From positions 299,593 through 363,592 of the forward strand of contig CAKKRJ010000004.1 of assembly GCA_919902775.1 (NCBI GenBank): a stretch of DNA of 64,000 nt, given 5' to 3'. The translations under genes and the position numbers were made by a program. A model generated the notes under the pieces. That model was not told the origin of the DNA, made no database searches, and was given only the letters and a program-made list of their open reading frames with translations. The DNA is from Burkholderiaceae bacterium. Its GTDB lineage: Bacteria; Pseudomonadota; Gammaproteobacteria; Burkholderiales; Burkholderiaceae_C. Shown in pieces: positions 1 to 10,800 of the stretch; positions within the stretch are counted from its first letter, which is position 1; the number at the start of each line of letters is the position of its first letter.

Positions 1-168
1 TGTAGCAAACGGTGACCTGCCGGTCTTGCCCGCTGGCGCATGCGGTGCGATCAGTGGCAGCGACTCAGGCCACAGGATCACCACGTTGATTTCATCAAGA
101 AATCAACACTGGCGTGTGCGCTTGGTGACCTGTTCGAAACCGGTGGAAGCAAGGCCCATTTGTTTCAT
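1..168 (-). pseudogene. IS5-family transposase, N-terminal fragment with in-frame stop
   Basis: On the minus strand an ATG at 168 opens MKQMGLASTGFEQVTKRTRQ. A TGA follows at 105-103, and the same frame continues as FLDEINVVILWPESLPLIAP and then HAPAGKTGRSPFA up to the window edge. This order (K-R-T-R, then F-L-x-E, then V-V-x-x-W, then L-I-x-P and G-R-x-P-F) is the usual N-terminal signature of IS5-type DDE transposases. The fact that the match continues in the same frame after the stop points to a nonsense mutation in a real coding sequence. The catalytic domain would lie left of the window. No terminal inverted repeat was recognised. Confidence 0.6.
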
Positions 169-372
169 GACGCAACTGTGTCAGATCAAGCCATCACGAT
201 GACTCACCCACGTCGCGAGTTCGAGTTCGAGTTCGAGTTCGAATTTGAAAATTATTAAAAATTAGTATCAAAAAAAACCCTCATTGGCTATAGAGAACCC
301 AGAAAAAGTCTGTCCTAGAACCGGTATGCTGTGTTTTAATTATGTTAATTTTAATTTTTTCGATATTCTTGA
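169..372. other. AT-rich intergenic leader upstream of the RTX gene
   Basis: This stretch lies between the transposase relic and the RTX gene. It contains the GAGTTC hexamer repeat (217-246) and then a very AT-rich segment (about 246-372), which contrasts with the GC-rich surroundings. The promoter of the RTX gene should be here, but no convincing -35/-10 pair stands out. There is also no clear Shine-Dalgarno sequence just before the ATG at 373. A small open frame covering the hexamer repeat (Phe-Glu repeats) is most likely not a gene. Confidence 0.5.
217..246. repeat. GAGTTC hexanucleotide tandem repeat
   Basis: Four perfect copies of GAGTTC occupy 217-240, followed by the degenerate copy GAATTT. 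Each junction also forms the palindrome TCGA. The repeat is upstream of the RTX gene, beside the IS relic. Short tandem repeats of this kind can vary in copy number by slippage, but the sequence does not show that it does so here. Confidence 0.85.
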
Positions 373-3300
373 ATGCCTAAATCTTCAAAATCGCAAAAAA
401 CAAGCACTGTCGAACGCATCCAAATTACCAATGAACAGATGGTATTGAAAGCCATGCCGCCTGATGTGGCGACAATTCTGGCCGGTGCCGCTGCACAAGA
501 CATCCAACAGAAAAGCATCTTCGACTTCGCGGAGGATTTGACCCGACGCAAACGCAAATTCCCGGCCAAGCAGTTGTCAGACATGGAAGACACTGCGGTT
601 GACGCCATCTCGACAGAGGATATTCAAGTCGCACAGTTGGAGACCGCCGTCACAGGCGCCGTCACGGAAGCGGGTGCGTCGGTCGCTGGCTCAGCAGGAG
701 CCGCCACGTCCACAGCCGGCTACGCCGCTGCAGGCGTCAGTGGCGCAGCAGGTGGCGCGGCCACGGTGACACAAGCCCTTGCGGCCTCATCGGCATCGGT
801 TGCGACCGCCACCTCTTTGTCGACTGCTGCGTCTTTGGGTGGTGTGTCCAGTTTGGCGGGCGTAGGTGGCGCTGTTGCTCTGGGAGCTGCTGCCAGTGGG
901 GGTGGTGGCGATGGAGGCGGCAACCCCGATCCCGCGCCAGCGCCGTTGCCACCCGCCAATCCGTTCCCCAGCTCCGATCCCGCACCTGACGACGAAACGC
1001 TGACACCACCGGCCGATGACAGCACCACCGTCGCTGTTCACCGCTTGAGCGTCGACGGCACGTCACTGCCCACCGCCATCTTGAACAAAAGCTTGGTGAT
1101 TGACTTGGGTGCGAGCTATGGCGCGCTGCAAAACACCTTGTACCTGACCACTCAAACCAACTCGGTGGTCAGCACACAAGTTTTGAGTTACCGCGACATC
1201 CACAATGTGACCGGCACCGCTGTCAATGACCAAATCACGGGGCACACCGGCGGCAATTTGCTCGATGGCGGCGCTGGCGACGACATCATTTATGGCGCTG
1301 GCGGCGCAGACACTTTGCGTGGTGGCAGTGGTCAGGATTGGCTGTTATTCAACCCTCTGACCCGAGGCGGCGGCGCGGGTCCCTACGACGACGGCGTCAC
1401 GGTGGCCCTCAATGGCCTCTCTTCGTCTGGCTTCACCGGTCTTTACCGGAGCACAAGCCAAACAGGTGGGCAAGATGCCGAAGCCAGTGGCTTTGAACAC
1501 GTGGCGGGCAGCGCGGGTGCAGACTCGATCGTTGGCACCACGGGCAACAACATTTTGGCGGGCTTTGCGGGTGATGACCGACTCGAAGGCTTGGCAGGTG
1601 ACGACCAGTTGTTTGGCGGTGCTGCAGGCAACCAAGGCAATCAGCTGATAGGCGGCGAAGGCAAGGACCTCTTTTGGGCGGGTTACGACATCAACCCCGT
1701 CTCCCGGGCCATCAACATCACAGGGACGACGGCAACGGCATCCGCACCTGACGCGTTCAACACCCAGACCAACGCCACAGGCTTGAGCACCGCCATCAAC
1801 CACAGCGTGGTGCGGGATTGGGATACTTCCGCCGACGGCCTGCGCGTGGCCAGCGGCAGCGTGGCCATCGTGGGCGGACTCTATGCAACATCGGGTTGGA
1901 CCGGCAACGAAACGGTCGACCTTCGCACCCACAACAGTAACTTGGGCGTCATCAATTTAGGCATCGTCAAAGTAGCGGCAGGTGCTGGATCCAACAGCAT
2001 TTACACCAGCAGCGGCACAGAGCAGATCTGGACCGGCTACCAATTTGTAGAGGTCAGCGGTGTGATCGACGGGGTCTCAGCCCCTTCCGCATCAGGTGCC
2101 GGAAGCGACATCATTTGGGGCTGGGACGATCAGTCCTCCCTGCGCGACCAACTCAACGTGGCTGCAGGCAGCACCACGGTCATTGGTCTTTTACTAGGCA
2201 CAACCAATTGGAGTGCCAACGACACGGTCGATCTGCGACAGCAAGTCAGCAACAACGGCACCATTGTGGTGTCGCAAGGTGTGGGCAACAACCTGTTTTA
2301 CGGCAGCGCTGGTGTGGACAAACACTACGGCAGTGCAGGTGCCGGCAAATTCAACCAAGTGTGGGGCGGTGCGGGTGCTGATGAGTTTGATGTCGGCACC
2401 GACCGTTCAGCCGATGGCAGCACCACAGCGGCCAACTCCAAAGACCTGATTTGGGATTTTGCGACCACCGAAGTGCTCCGCGTTTCTGCCAACGGCGTGG
2501 CTGTTTTGGCCGGACTTGAATCTCTGAACTGGGCTGACTCCAATGTGCTGAACTTGGCTGGCAATAACATCACCAACAGCGGCACAATCGTGATCGCGCT
2601 GGGTGCTGGCAATGACACCATCATCGGAAGCAGTGGCTCGGACCACATTTACGGCGGCACCTCCAATGCATCGGGCAACCGCCTCACGGGCGGTGATGGC
2701 AACGACCATTTTTATGTCGGCTTCAATTACAGCCCGCTGGCTGGCGCAGTCAATGAAGCCAATGGCCGCTCCGAACTGGGCCCCAACGACACCGCCATTG
2801 ACCTTCTGTTGGATTGGCAAGACGCTGACAACTTGACCGTAGGCACACGCGGACGAGCCGTCTTTGGCGCTCTGTATGGCATCACAGGATGGAACGCCAA
2901 CAACAGCATCAACGTCAGTACAGCAGTCAACGCCGGTGTGATCGACATTGCGGCGGGTGCAGGCACCAACCAAATCACCACCAGTACCGGAGTCGACACC
3001 TTCCATGTGGGCGAGCAGTTTGACGGCTCCACCACTCTGAGTGCAGCATCTGCTGCGGCCATCGATGTGATTTGGGGCTGGGACGACCGCACGGCCACAC
3101 GCGACAACCTCTATATTGCCGCCGGACACACTGCCGTCATCGGTGCACTGATGGGCCAAACCAACTGGAGCAACCGCGGCACCTGGGTGGCCGCAACCGG
3201 CTGGAGTGGCAACGACACGGTGGACATGCGCCAACAGGTGAGCAACAACGGTTTGATCCAAATTGCGGCCGGCGCGGGTGCCAACACGTTGTATGGCAGC

Positions 3301-6300
3301 AGCGGTAGCGACAGCTTTTTCGTGGGCTACACCCACACAGCTGCGGGCAGCACGGTGGCCTCTGCTGCCGCCATTGACATGGTCTATGGCTGGGATGCGC
3401 AAGCCTGGTCAGATTTGCCATTGACCGGTAACTGGTTCAGTGGTGCCAACTGGAACGGCTCGGCCGCTGCAGACACGACTTACGACCGATTGACAGTAGC
3501 GGCCGGCTCCACGGCGCGCATCGGCAGCTTGCAGGGTGATTCAGCCACGGATGCCCAGCGCTGGGATGGCGTCGAAATCGTTGACCTGCGCAGCAACGTG
3601 ACCAACCTCAACATGGTGGCCTCCGACGGTGGCGCCATTGAGATCTGGACGGGCACTGGAAACGACTACATCCTGGGCAGTTCTGGCCGCGATCTGATTT
3701 ACGGTGGTCCGGGCCTGGACAACCTCTGGGGTGGAGCCGGCAACGATGTGTTCTACGCAGGTTACTCCCCCAGCTGGGCCCCTTTCGGCTCCGACGCCGC
3801 TGAGCCCCGTATCTGGGATTGGCAAAACGGCAGCAGCTCAGCCAACCCAGGCGACGGCTTGCGCATCTCCAGCAACAGCTTTGTCATCATGCAAGGCCTG
3901 TGGGGCATGGACCCGACCAACACCAACCGCTGGTCAGGCAACGACACCGTCGATCTGCGTTGGGATGTCTTGAACAACGGCAAGATCATCTTGGAAAGCA
4001 GCACGGGCGACGACGTGATTTATGGCTCGGCCGGTGTGGACTACATCAACCCTGGCGCAGGACTGAACACCCTCGACCTGGGCAATGACGGCGCAGACCG
4101 CGTTTATTTGGACAGCTACCAAACGCGCACGCAAATCAATGGCTTCACTGGCAACGACAAAATCTATCTGGACACCCGCCTGCTGGACTCCTTCATCCTG
4201 GCCAAAGGCATCCATACCCCCACAACTTACGCCATAGCCGCATCGACCACAGACAACGCAACGGGCATCAGTTCTGGCCAGACCATTGACTATGGCAACT
4301 TCATCACGTCCCAGCAGACTTACAAGGCCACGTTCAACGCAACATTGCGGGGTTACAACGAAGACCCCAAAGATCCAGATTTCAACCCCTACGGCGGTGC
4401 TGGCAACAGTCCCATCTTCGATTTTGGATGGACTTCCAACGGGGCTTGGAACAACGAAGCCTACCAATCTGCGCACAACCCCAGCTCAAAAGGCGCAGTC
4501 ATTGGTGCCGGCGCAGCGTCCATCTTGATCGGCAGCAGCCTGGCTGGCATACCCTTTGTCGGCCCCATCTTGGCCATCCCCTTCTGGGTCAATGGCGGTT
4601 TGATGCTGAACGATGGCATCAACAACGTTCGACCTTACTTGAACCCGGTTTACAGCGGCGCCGTGCTTGACAGCGGTGCCAGCGTTTTGAGCAACGCATT
4701 GAACCCATCTTCTGCAGTCAACACCTGGAACAATTTATCTTTCCTCAGCTTCTACAACGTTGCCAACAGCAACGGTTTCACACAGTCTCTTGAAATTGCC
4801 AGCCAGCAACCTGGCTACACCGCCATCCCTGCAGGTGTCGGTGTGGGAGGAGCCACCTTCCCTTACACCTATTACCAAGCGCCTGCACTGACAGGCGTCG
4901 CCAGTTACCTGGCCGTCTACAACGGCACAGAAACCTTCATCTATTTGGTGGCATCGCGTGACGGTCTGATTCAAAACAATGAAACCATCCTCATTGCCCA
5001 AATCAATGGCCAAGTCACAGCCGATCAACTGGTCATGTACAACGGTGGAACGGACACAGAGTATCTGCGTTACTTCAACAACACCATCACAGCACCGGTA
5101 TTCCCACCCAACCCCACCGTGAACATGGGGTCGATCTCGGCCGCCGCTGCCGAAGACGTTGTGTTCAAGGTCTCCTACAAGCCTGTCGGCTTCACCAAGA
5201 CCGAAGGCGGTGCCTCCACCGTTGAGTCCAATGTCGTGACCTTTGCGGCACTGAGCAAAGGCGATCAAATCAGCTTGGGTGGACTCACATTCACAGCCAG
5301 CCGCAATTTGTCGGCAGCAGAAACAGCACAAGCTTTTTCTGGCCTTGTGGCCTCGGCAACGACAGGCGCTGGCGACGGCACCTACAGTGGCGAATTGTCT
5401 GCATGGTCGTCTGCGTCCGCCGTCTCCAATGCCGTGGTGTTCACAAGCACCACCACCAGCGGCGATTTGAACGTGGCCGATTTGTCGACAAACGCCAACA
5501 CCGTGGTGACCTACCTGAGCAAGACCGCTTATGACGCACTGGCCAGCTCTACCGCTGCCAGCAGCGTTTCCCTGAACGGCGTGCACACGGACAGCGCCAA
5601 CATCAACCTGAGCATTGCCCTGGACAAACCGCTGACCAGCGAAGACACCGTGAAAGTACTGGTGGATGGCGTTGTCAACGGCACCTACACCCAAGGCAAC
5701 GGTTTCTCGGTGGGCGCAACCAGTTTGGCCGTCGTGGTCAGTGGGCTCTCGGGGGATGGCGAGAAGGCCATCACCATTGTCGTATCCAACGCAGAATTTG
5801 AAGCCCAATGGAGTGGCACCGTGGTGTTGGACACCACGGCACCCGTGGCCAACGACGTGGTGGTCACCGACACAGCCAGCAGCTTGTATGTCACATCAAC
5901 CGAAGCAGGCACCGCGTTTTTGGTGCCCAGCAGCGGTACCACACTGAGCACCGCCCTGACAGACGCCAACAACAAACAAGGTGCCTTCACCTTGGAAGCG
6001 CAAAGCAACGTCACGGACTACACCATTCGCGTGACCGACGTATTGGGCCATGCCACCAACCTGAGCAAACATGTGGTGGTCGGCACCAACAACAGCGACA
6101 CCTTCAGTGCGGCCGCAGCTGGCGCGATCTATGGGCTCAACGGCAATGACACACTCACGGCCAGCAATGCCGGAAACGCTCTGTATGGCGGCGAAGGCAA
6201 TGACACCCTTGTCTCAGGTTCAGGTGACGACAACATCACGGGCGGCGCCGGTGCTGATGCGATCACACTGACATCTGGGTCCGACACCTTGATTTACGCT

Positions 6301-7194
6301 GCAGACATTGCAGCCAACACATCAGACTCCAACAGCAGCGTGAGAGACAACGTGCTGGGTTTCGATGCAGCAAACGACGTGATCTCTGTCGTGGCGACTG
6401 GCGTGACCAATTTTGATGCTGCAACGAACGTTCATGTGGACACGGAAGTTATCAGCTCCGTGACGCGTTACATCGGGCAACTCAATTTCAACGACGCTGA
6501 TTACACCGACAACTGCGATCTTGAAATTGACTTTGGCAGTGTGGCTCTGACGCTGTCGGCTTTTCAAGGCAGCTTGCAATACAACCTGACGGGCACCAGC
6601 GCCGCCAACACCTTGACAGGTGGCAGCCTTGCCGACCTGATCAATGGTGGCGATGGCAATGACACCTTGTCAGGCGGTGCTGGGGCAGACATTTTGACCG
6701 GCGGTGCAGGCAACGACACCTTTGTGGTGGGCTCGGGCGACTCCAAGCCTGTCATCACCACCGTTTCCGGCTCCAACATCGTCAATGGTTATGACACCAT
6801 CAACGACTTCAAGTTAACGGACGGTTCCACCCTGTTTGACTTGCTGGACCTGAGCGGCACACCCACCATTGCTGCCAACACCAGCGCGCAAAACGGCACT
6901 GACTACGGCAGCATCATCAAGTCGCATGCCATAGCCAACGGCTTGGTCACGTTCGACGATGCAGACGGCTTCACACAGGCCTTGAATGGCTCGGCGTTTT
7001 CATTGGCCGATGCCTTAGGCTATTTGCAAGCCAACCTGTCAGCCGGTCAAGCCGTGGTTTTCAATCAAGGTTTGGACGCCTACATGTTCCAAGAAAACGG
7101 AGCCAACGATGTCTTGGTCCAACTCTCCAGCAACACTGTCGCCGGCTTGAGCGATCAAAACCATTTATTTGCAAACTACGTGATATTTGCCTGA
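373..7194 (+). CDS. Giant RTX / S-layer-like surface protein, probable type I secretion substrate
   Basis: A 2273-residue protein with no N-terminal signal peptide. Residues 1-75 are charged. An Ala/Gly/Ser-rich stretch (about 90-180) and a Pro/Asp linker follow. Glycine-rich calcium-binding nonapeptides (GGxGxDxxx) start near residue 297 and return near 1918-1990 and 2090-2121. Between residues about 477 and 1230 lie seven related units of roughly 100 residues, each carrying W-x-W/D, then VAAGST-like, NDTVDLR-like and NNGxIxIxxGxGxN-like motifs. Residues 1375-1413 are unusually hydrophobic. Residues about 1590-1720 resemble repeats of RsaA-type S-layer proteins, and about 1730-1906 looks Ig-like (LDTTAP). 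A C-terminal acidic/hydrophobic tail without Cys fits an uncleaved type I secretion signal. The likely role is a calcium-dependent adhesin or surface layer. No ABC/HlyD/TolC export genes lie beside it. The ATG at 373 has no clear ribosome-binding site. Confidence 0.75.
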   Translation: MPKSSKSQKTSTVERIQITNEQMVLKAMPPDVATILAGAAAQDIQQKSIFDFAEDLTRRKRKFPAKQLSDMEDTAVDAISTEDIQVAQLETAVTGAVTEAGASVAGSAGAATSTAGYAAAGVSGAAGGAATVTQALAASSASVATATSLSTAASLGGVSSLAGVGGAVALGAAASGGGGDGGGNPDPAPAPLPPANPFPSSDPAPDDETLTPPADDSTTVAVHRLSVDGTSLPTAILNKSLVIDLGASYGALQNTLYLTTQTNSVVSTQVLSYRDIHNVTGTAVNDQITGHTGGNLLDGGAGDDIIYGAGGADTLRGGSGQDWLLFNPLTRGGGAGPYDDGVTVALNGLSSSGFTGLYRSTSQTGGQDAEASGFEHVAGSAGADSIVGTTGNNILAGFAGDDRLEGLAGDDQLFGGAAGNQGNQLIGGEGKDLFWAGYDINPVSRAINITGTTATASAPDAFNTQTNATGLSTAINHSVVRDWDTSADGLRVASGSVAIVGGLYATSGWTGNETVDLRTHNSNLGVINLGIVKVAAGAGSNSIYTSSGTEQIWTGYQFVEVSGVIDGVSAPSASGAGSDIIWGWDDQSSLRDQLNVAAGSTTVIGLLLGTTNWSANDTVDLRQQVSNNGTIVVSQGVGNNLFYGSAGVDKHYGSAGAGKFNQVWGGAGADEFDVGTDRSADGSTTAANSKDLIWDFATTEVLRVSANGVAVLAGLESLNWADSNVLNLAGNNITNSGTIVIALGAGNDTIIGSSGSDHIYGGTSNASGNRLTGGDGNDHFYVGFNYSPLAGAVNEANGRSELGPNDTAIDLLLDWQDADNLTVGTRGRAVFGALYGITGWNANNSINVSTAVNAGVIDIAAGAGTNQITTSTGVDTFHVGEQFDGSTTLSAASAAAIDVIWGWDDRTATRDNLYIAAGHTAVIGALMGQTNWSNRGTWVAATGWSGNDTVDMRQQVSNNGLIQIAAGAGANTLYGSSGSDSFFVGYTHTAAGSTVASAAAIDMVYGWDAQAWSDLPLTGNWFSGANWNGSAAADTTYDRLTVAAGSTARIGSLQGDSATDAQRWDGVEIVDLRSNVTNLNMVASDGGAIEIWTGTGNDYILGSSGRDLIYGGPGLDNLWGGAGNDVFYAGYSPSWAPFGSDAAEPRIWDWQNGSSSANPGDGLRISSNSFVIMQGLWGMDPTNTNRWSGNDTVDLRWDVLNNGKIILESSTGDDVIYGSAGVDYINPGAGLNTLDLGNDGADRVYLDSYQTRTQINGFTGNDKIYLDTRLLDSFILAKGIHTPTTYAIAASTTDNATGISSGQTIDYGNFITSQQTYKATFNATLRGYNEDPKDPDFNPYGGAGNSPIFDFGWTSNGAWNNEAYQSAHNPSSKGAVIGAGAASILIGSSLAGIPFVGPILAIPFWVNGGLMLNDGINNVRPYLNPVYSGAVLDSGASVLSNALNPSSAVNTWNNLSFLSFYNVANSNGFTQSLEIASQQPGYTAIPAGVGVGGATFPYTYYQAPALTGVASYLAVYNGTETFIYLVASRDGLIQNNETILIAQINGQVTADQLVMYNGGTDTEYLRYFNNTITAPVFPPNPTVNMGSISAAAAEDVVFKVSYKPVGFTKTEGGASTVESNVVTFAALSKGDQISLGGLTFTASRNLSAAETAQAFSGLVASATTGAGDGTYSGELSAWSSASAVSNAVVFTSTTTSGDLNVADLSTNANTVVTYLSKTAYDALASSTAASSVSLNGVHTDSANINLSIALDKPLTSEDTVKVLVDGVVNGTYTQGNGFSVGATSLAVVVSGLSGDGEKAITIVVSNAEFEAQWSGTVVLDTTAPVANDVVVTDTASSLYVTSTEAGTAFLVPSSGTTLSTALTDANNKQGAFTLEAQSNVTDYTIRVTDVLGHATNLSKHVVVGTNNSDTFSAAAAGAIYGLNGNDTLTASNAGNALYGGEGNDTLVSGSGDDNITGGAGADAITLTSGSDTLIYAADIAANTSDSNSSVRDNVLGFDAANDVISVVATGVTNFDAATNVHVDTEVISSVTRYIGQLNFNDADYTDNCDLEIDFGSVALTLSAFQGSLQYNLTGTSAANTLTGGSLADLINGGDGNDTLSGGAGADILTGGAGNDTFVVGSGDSKPVITTVSGSNIVNGYDTINDFKLTDGSTLFDLLDLSGTPTIAANTSAQNGTDYGSIIKSHAIANGLVTFDDADGFTQALNGSAFSLADALGYLQANLSAGQAVVFNQGLDAYMFQENGANDVLVQLSSNTVAGLSDQNHLFANYVIFA

Positions 7195-7197
7195 GAT

Positions 7198-7788
7198 ATG
7201 CCACGCTCCACACCACACCCCCTGCACGCGGCCCGTCCAAACCACGCACTCAAGCGTCTTGGGCTTGGATTGACAATGGCCACACTGCTGTCCGCCTGTT
7301 CCACAGGTGTTCTGATCGGTGAAAAACCCACAGAACCCCCACCCCAAGTGGTGTTCTTGGGTGCCGTCAATGCACAAGGCGTGGAATACCTGACCTGGGA
7401 CAGACCTTGGGCCTTTGGAAAAGTGCCCGAAGAACTCAAGGCCTCCGGCGATATCTCTTGCATGAAAACCAGCATCAACATGCGCGCCACGGGCTACCAC
7501 CCTCGCGCTTTGGACCGCCAAGGCAAGCCAACACCCGGGGGCGGGTATTTCTGTCAGGTCGGTGTCTTTGACAAACTGGCAGCGGCACCCCAGCTGGTGG
7601 AGCGCAACGGCCAACTTGGCTGGGATCGCCCTTCTGCCTTTGGCGCCATCCCCGAATCCAAACTGCCACAAGCCCAGGTGGCTTGTCAGCAGCAAAATCC
7701 CAAAACCCGGCCACTGGGCTACCACCCAGGTGCCTTGGATGCCACGGGCAAACCCATGCCATCAGGCGCCTATCTGTGCGCTGAATAA
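7198..7788 (+). CDS. Two-repeat outer-envelope lipoprotein of unknown function
   Basis: A 196-residue protein starting three bases after the RTX stop codon, so it is probably co-transcribed and translationally linked. The N-terminus has basic residues (K19, R20), a hydrophobic run and a lipobox Leu-Ser-Ala-Cys with Cys34. This indicates a signal-peptidase-II lipoprotein anchored in the envelope. The mature part contains two similar blocks of about 55 residues. Each begins with W-D-R-P-x-A-F-G, has a Cys in the middle, and ends with G-Y-H-P-x-A-L-D-x-x-G-K-P-x-P-x-G-x-Y-x-C, so each block could hold one disulfide. I do not recognise the family. Tight coupling to the RTX gene suggests a role in anchoring or displaying that protein, which is an inference from context only. 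A later ATG at 7276 would destroy the signal peptide and is unlikely. Confidence 0.7.
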   Translation: MPRSTPHPLHAARPNHALKRLGLGLTMATLLSACSTGVLIGEKPTEPPPQVVFLGAVNAQGVEYLTWDRPWAFGKVPEELKASGDISCMKTSINMRATGYHPRALDRQGKPTPGGGYFCQVGVFDKLAAAPQLVERNGQLGWDRPSAFGAIPESKLPQAQVACQQQNPKTRPLGYHPGALDATGKPMPSGAYLCAE

Positions 7789-7835
7789 ATCAAGTTTTAT
7801 TTTTAAATTCACACATTCCTGCAAAGAGGCAACAC

Positions 7836-10800
7836 ATGATCAGAAAAGAAACAGGTTTCCGCATCACCAAAATTGGCAAGACCGCGGTATCAGTGGCCAT
7901 TGGCGGCTTGATGGCAGCGGCTTCGCCGCTGGTGTTTGCCGCGGATTACAACATCTCCAGCAGTTCAACCGTGGCTGTCGCAGCCGACACGAACTCTCTG
8001 CGTCTTTATTACTACAACACCCCCGACAATCCTGCCATTTCACTGAACTTGAATGCAGGCGTTTCCATTCTGGGTCAAACAACCATTGGCACAACACCGT
8101 GGTCCATCTTCACCTACAAAGACAGAACAACGCAATGGCTGTCGTTGAGTAACACCAGTCTGACATTGAACGGCAACAACCAAATCACGGGTGTTGTAGG
8201 CCGTGGTTACGATTGGAATATTGACAACAACAGTTTGATCTCTGAGGCGATCAACCCTTTGCTCAACATCAACATCTTGAACTCTGGGAACATCTTCAAC
8301 AACCAGATTTATGCCAGCAACGTCAATTTAAACTCTGGCTCAACCGTCCAGTTTTTGGGACATTTGGGAGACAGCGCTCATGCAACGACGCTGAACTATT
8401 TAGGCAGCAATTCCACCGTCACTTTGGGCACTGGCGTGACCTTGTCCGGTAACGTAACCAATACTGCCATCAGCAACAGCACCCTGATTTTCAACGGCTC
8501 CGGCACCATCACCGGCAGCGTGGGCAGTTCAAGTACCGCCATCGGCACAGTGCAAGTCAACGGCAACAATGCCTTGGTCCGCATCAATGGGGCGCTGTCC
8601 ACCGACCGGTTGGATTACCAAGCCGCTTCCGTAGTCGCTGTCAGCAGCCACCTGTACCTCAATACCAACACGGCCAGCAATGCCTACAACGCGGCCAACT
8701 TCAACAACACCTCGGGGGTGTTGCAGGTCGGTGGCAATGTGGTTGGTTTGTCAGGCAAAGCCGCAGTCACCACCACATTGGCCAACACGGGTACGCTGAC
8801 CATGGTTTCGGGCACGCAATCGATCACCGGTGACATCGGCACCAGCGCCTTGTCCATCGGTACATTGAACATCGGTGGCGCCAACAGTGGGACCGGCATT
8901 GACACCAGCAGCGATGTTGCCTCCACCACCACAGCCAACGGCCACATCTTTGCCCAGACCATCCGCTTGAACAATGCCACCAGCACCAGTTCCGAGCTGA
9001 TCATGGCTGCTGACAAGAACATCACAGGTGCCGTCAAGACGGAAACCAATGACATGGGCAAACTGACTCTGGCAGGTGGCACGCAAACGGTCACAGGGAC
9101 CGTGGGTGAATTGAACGCGCGCCTGGCCCAGGTGACCTCTGGTGCAAACGCTGCAAACTCTACATTCACAGGCGTGGTTTACGCGCAGAACGTTGCCAAC
9201 TCCGGCACCGGCACCAGCACCTTCAACGCCGACGTCAATGCCACCAACATCAACGTGGCTGCAGGCACATCCAATTTTGCGAGCAACGTCAGTGCCGCTA
9301 CCACCACCATCGGTGCTGGCACGGGCAACTTCAACACCGCAGGCGGGATCACCACCAGCAATGTGGTGTTCAGTGGTAACGGCAAGGCCAACTTGAACCA
9401 AGGCTTGACCGGTGCCATCGATTTTGACGGTCAATCGGCCACAGTGAACCTCTCAGATGCAAAAACCATTTCGGGGGCAGTCACTGGCGATGCTTCAGCA
9501 CCAAGCACCATTGCCGGAACACTCAATGCACTGGGCGGCGGCACATTGGGCGGTGCAGTGGGCAAGCTCTCTGCGTTGAACGTCAACCGCGTCACGGATT
9601 CCGCCACGACAGACACGACCGGCACCAGCGCCAAAACCTTGACGGCCAACGGCTCTGTGGATGCGGCCAGCATCCACCTGTTCAACGACGCCACACTGCA
9701 AATGGCCAACGGTGCCAACTTGACAGGTGCGGTGACCACCACCACCCACAACACTGGCAACTTGACGATGGATGGCAACAGCACCGTGACAGGCGCTGTG
9801 GGGCAAGCGGGCACGGCCTTGAAACAAATCAATGCAGGCGTTACAAGCCGCACCGTCAGCTTCAACAACGGTGTGGTTTATGCCACCACCTTGAATTACA
9901 CCGGCAACGGCACTGTGGAGATGAACGGTGCTTCTCCAACCCCCTCCGCGCCCTCATACGGCTTCATCGGTAACGTGGACTTTGGCACCAATGGCAGCGG
10001 CTCTGGCACGTTCACATTGGGTGACAACGTGAACCTGGTCACACAAAACGCCACGAGCCCTACAGCGGACACCCAAACTTCTTTCCAAGACGCGAACGCG
10101 GCCACTTTGCGGTTTGCAGGCACCAGCACGGTGACCGGCGATTTGGGCTCGGCATCCAACACCAACAACCAAAACTTCCAAAGCGTCTATGCAGGTGCCG
10201 CGGGTGAAACTGTCACCTTCAACGGCAAAGTCTATGTGGCCTCCACCACCCTGCATGCTGGAGCCGGAACCGTCAATTTGAACGACGACTTGTACGGCCC
10301 TTTGGTCTATGACGCAGATGGCACTGTCAATGTGGCCAATGGCAAAACCATCAACCCATCGGTTGACTCATCTGCTGCCGGTTATGTTCAAACCGCCACC
10401 ACCAACACGGGCACCTTGAACTTCCTGGGTGCAACCGACACCCGAGTCGACATGGGCACAAGCTCAGCGCTGCTCAAAGCGGTCAACTTCAACAGCGCCA
10501 ACACTGGCGTAACGGTGAACATCGGGAACCATGTTTACGCCACCACCACCACAGTGGGCAACGGCGCCAACACCACCACGGCCAACATCACCGCGACGGG
10601 CAAGTTCTTGGGCAACAACCTCACCTTGACCAGCGGCACCACACTCAACACCGCAGGTACCGTGATCAGCAGCAATGAAATTTCGCCTGTTGACTTTGCG
10701 CATACCAAATTGGTTGACGGCAGCTTGGCCAATACAGCACCCATCACCAAATCCACCACGGGCACAGGTGTGATCACCGTCAACGATGGCGCCACACTGA

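Noticed and set aside
40..258. Small open frame ending in Phe-Glu repeats
   Set aside because: It runs across the antisense of the transposase relic and the GAGTTC repeat; no family, no ribosome-binding site.
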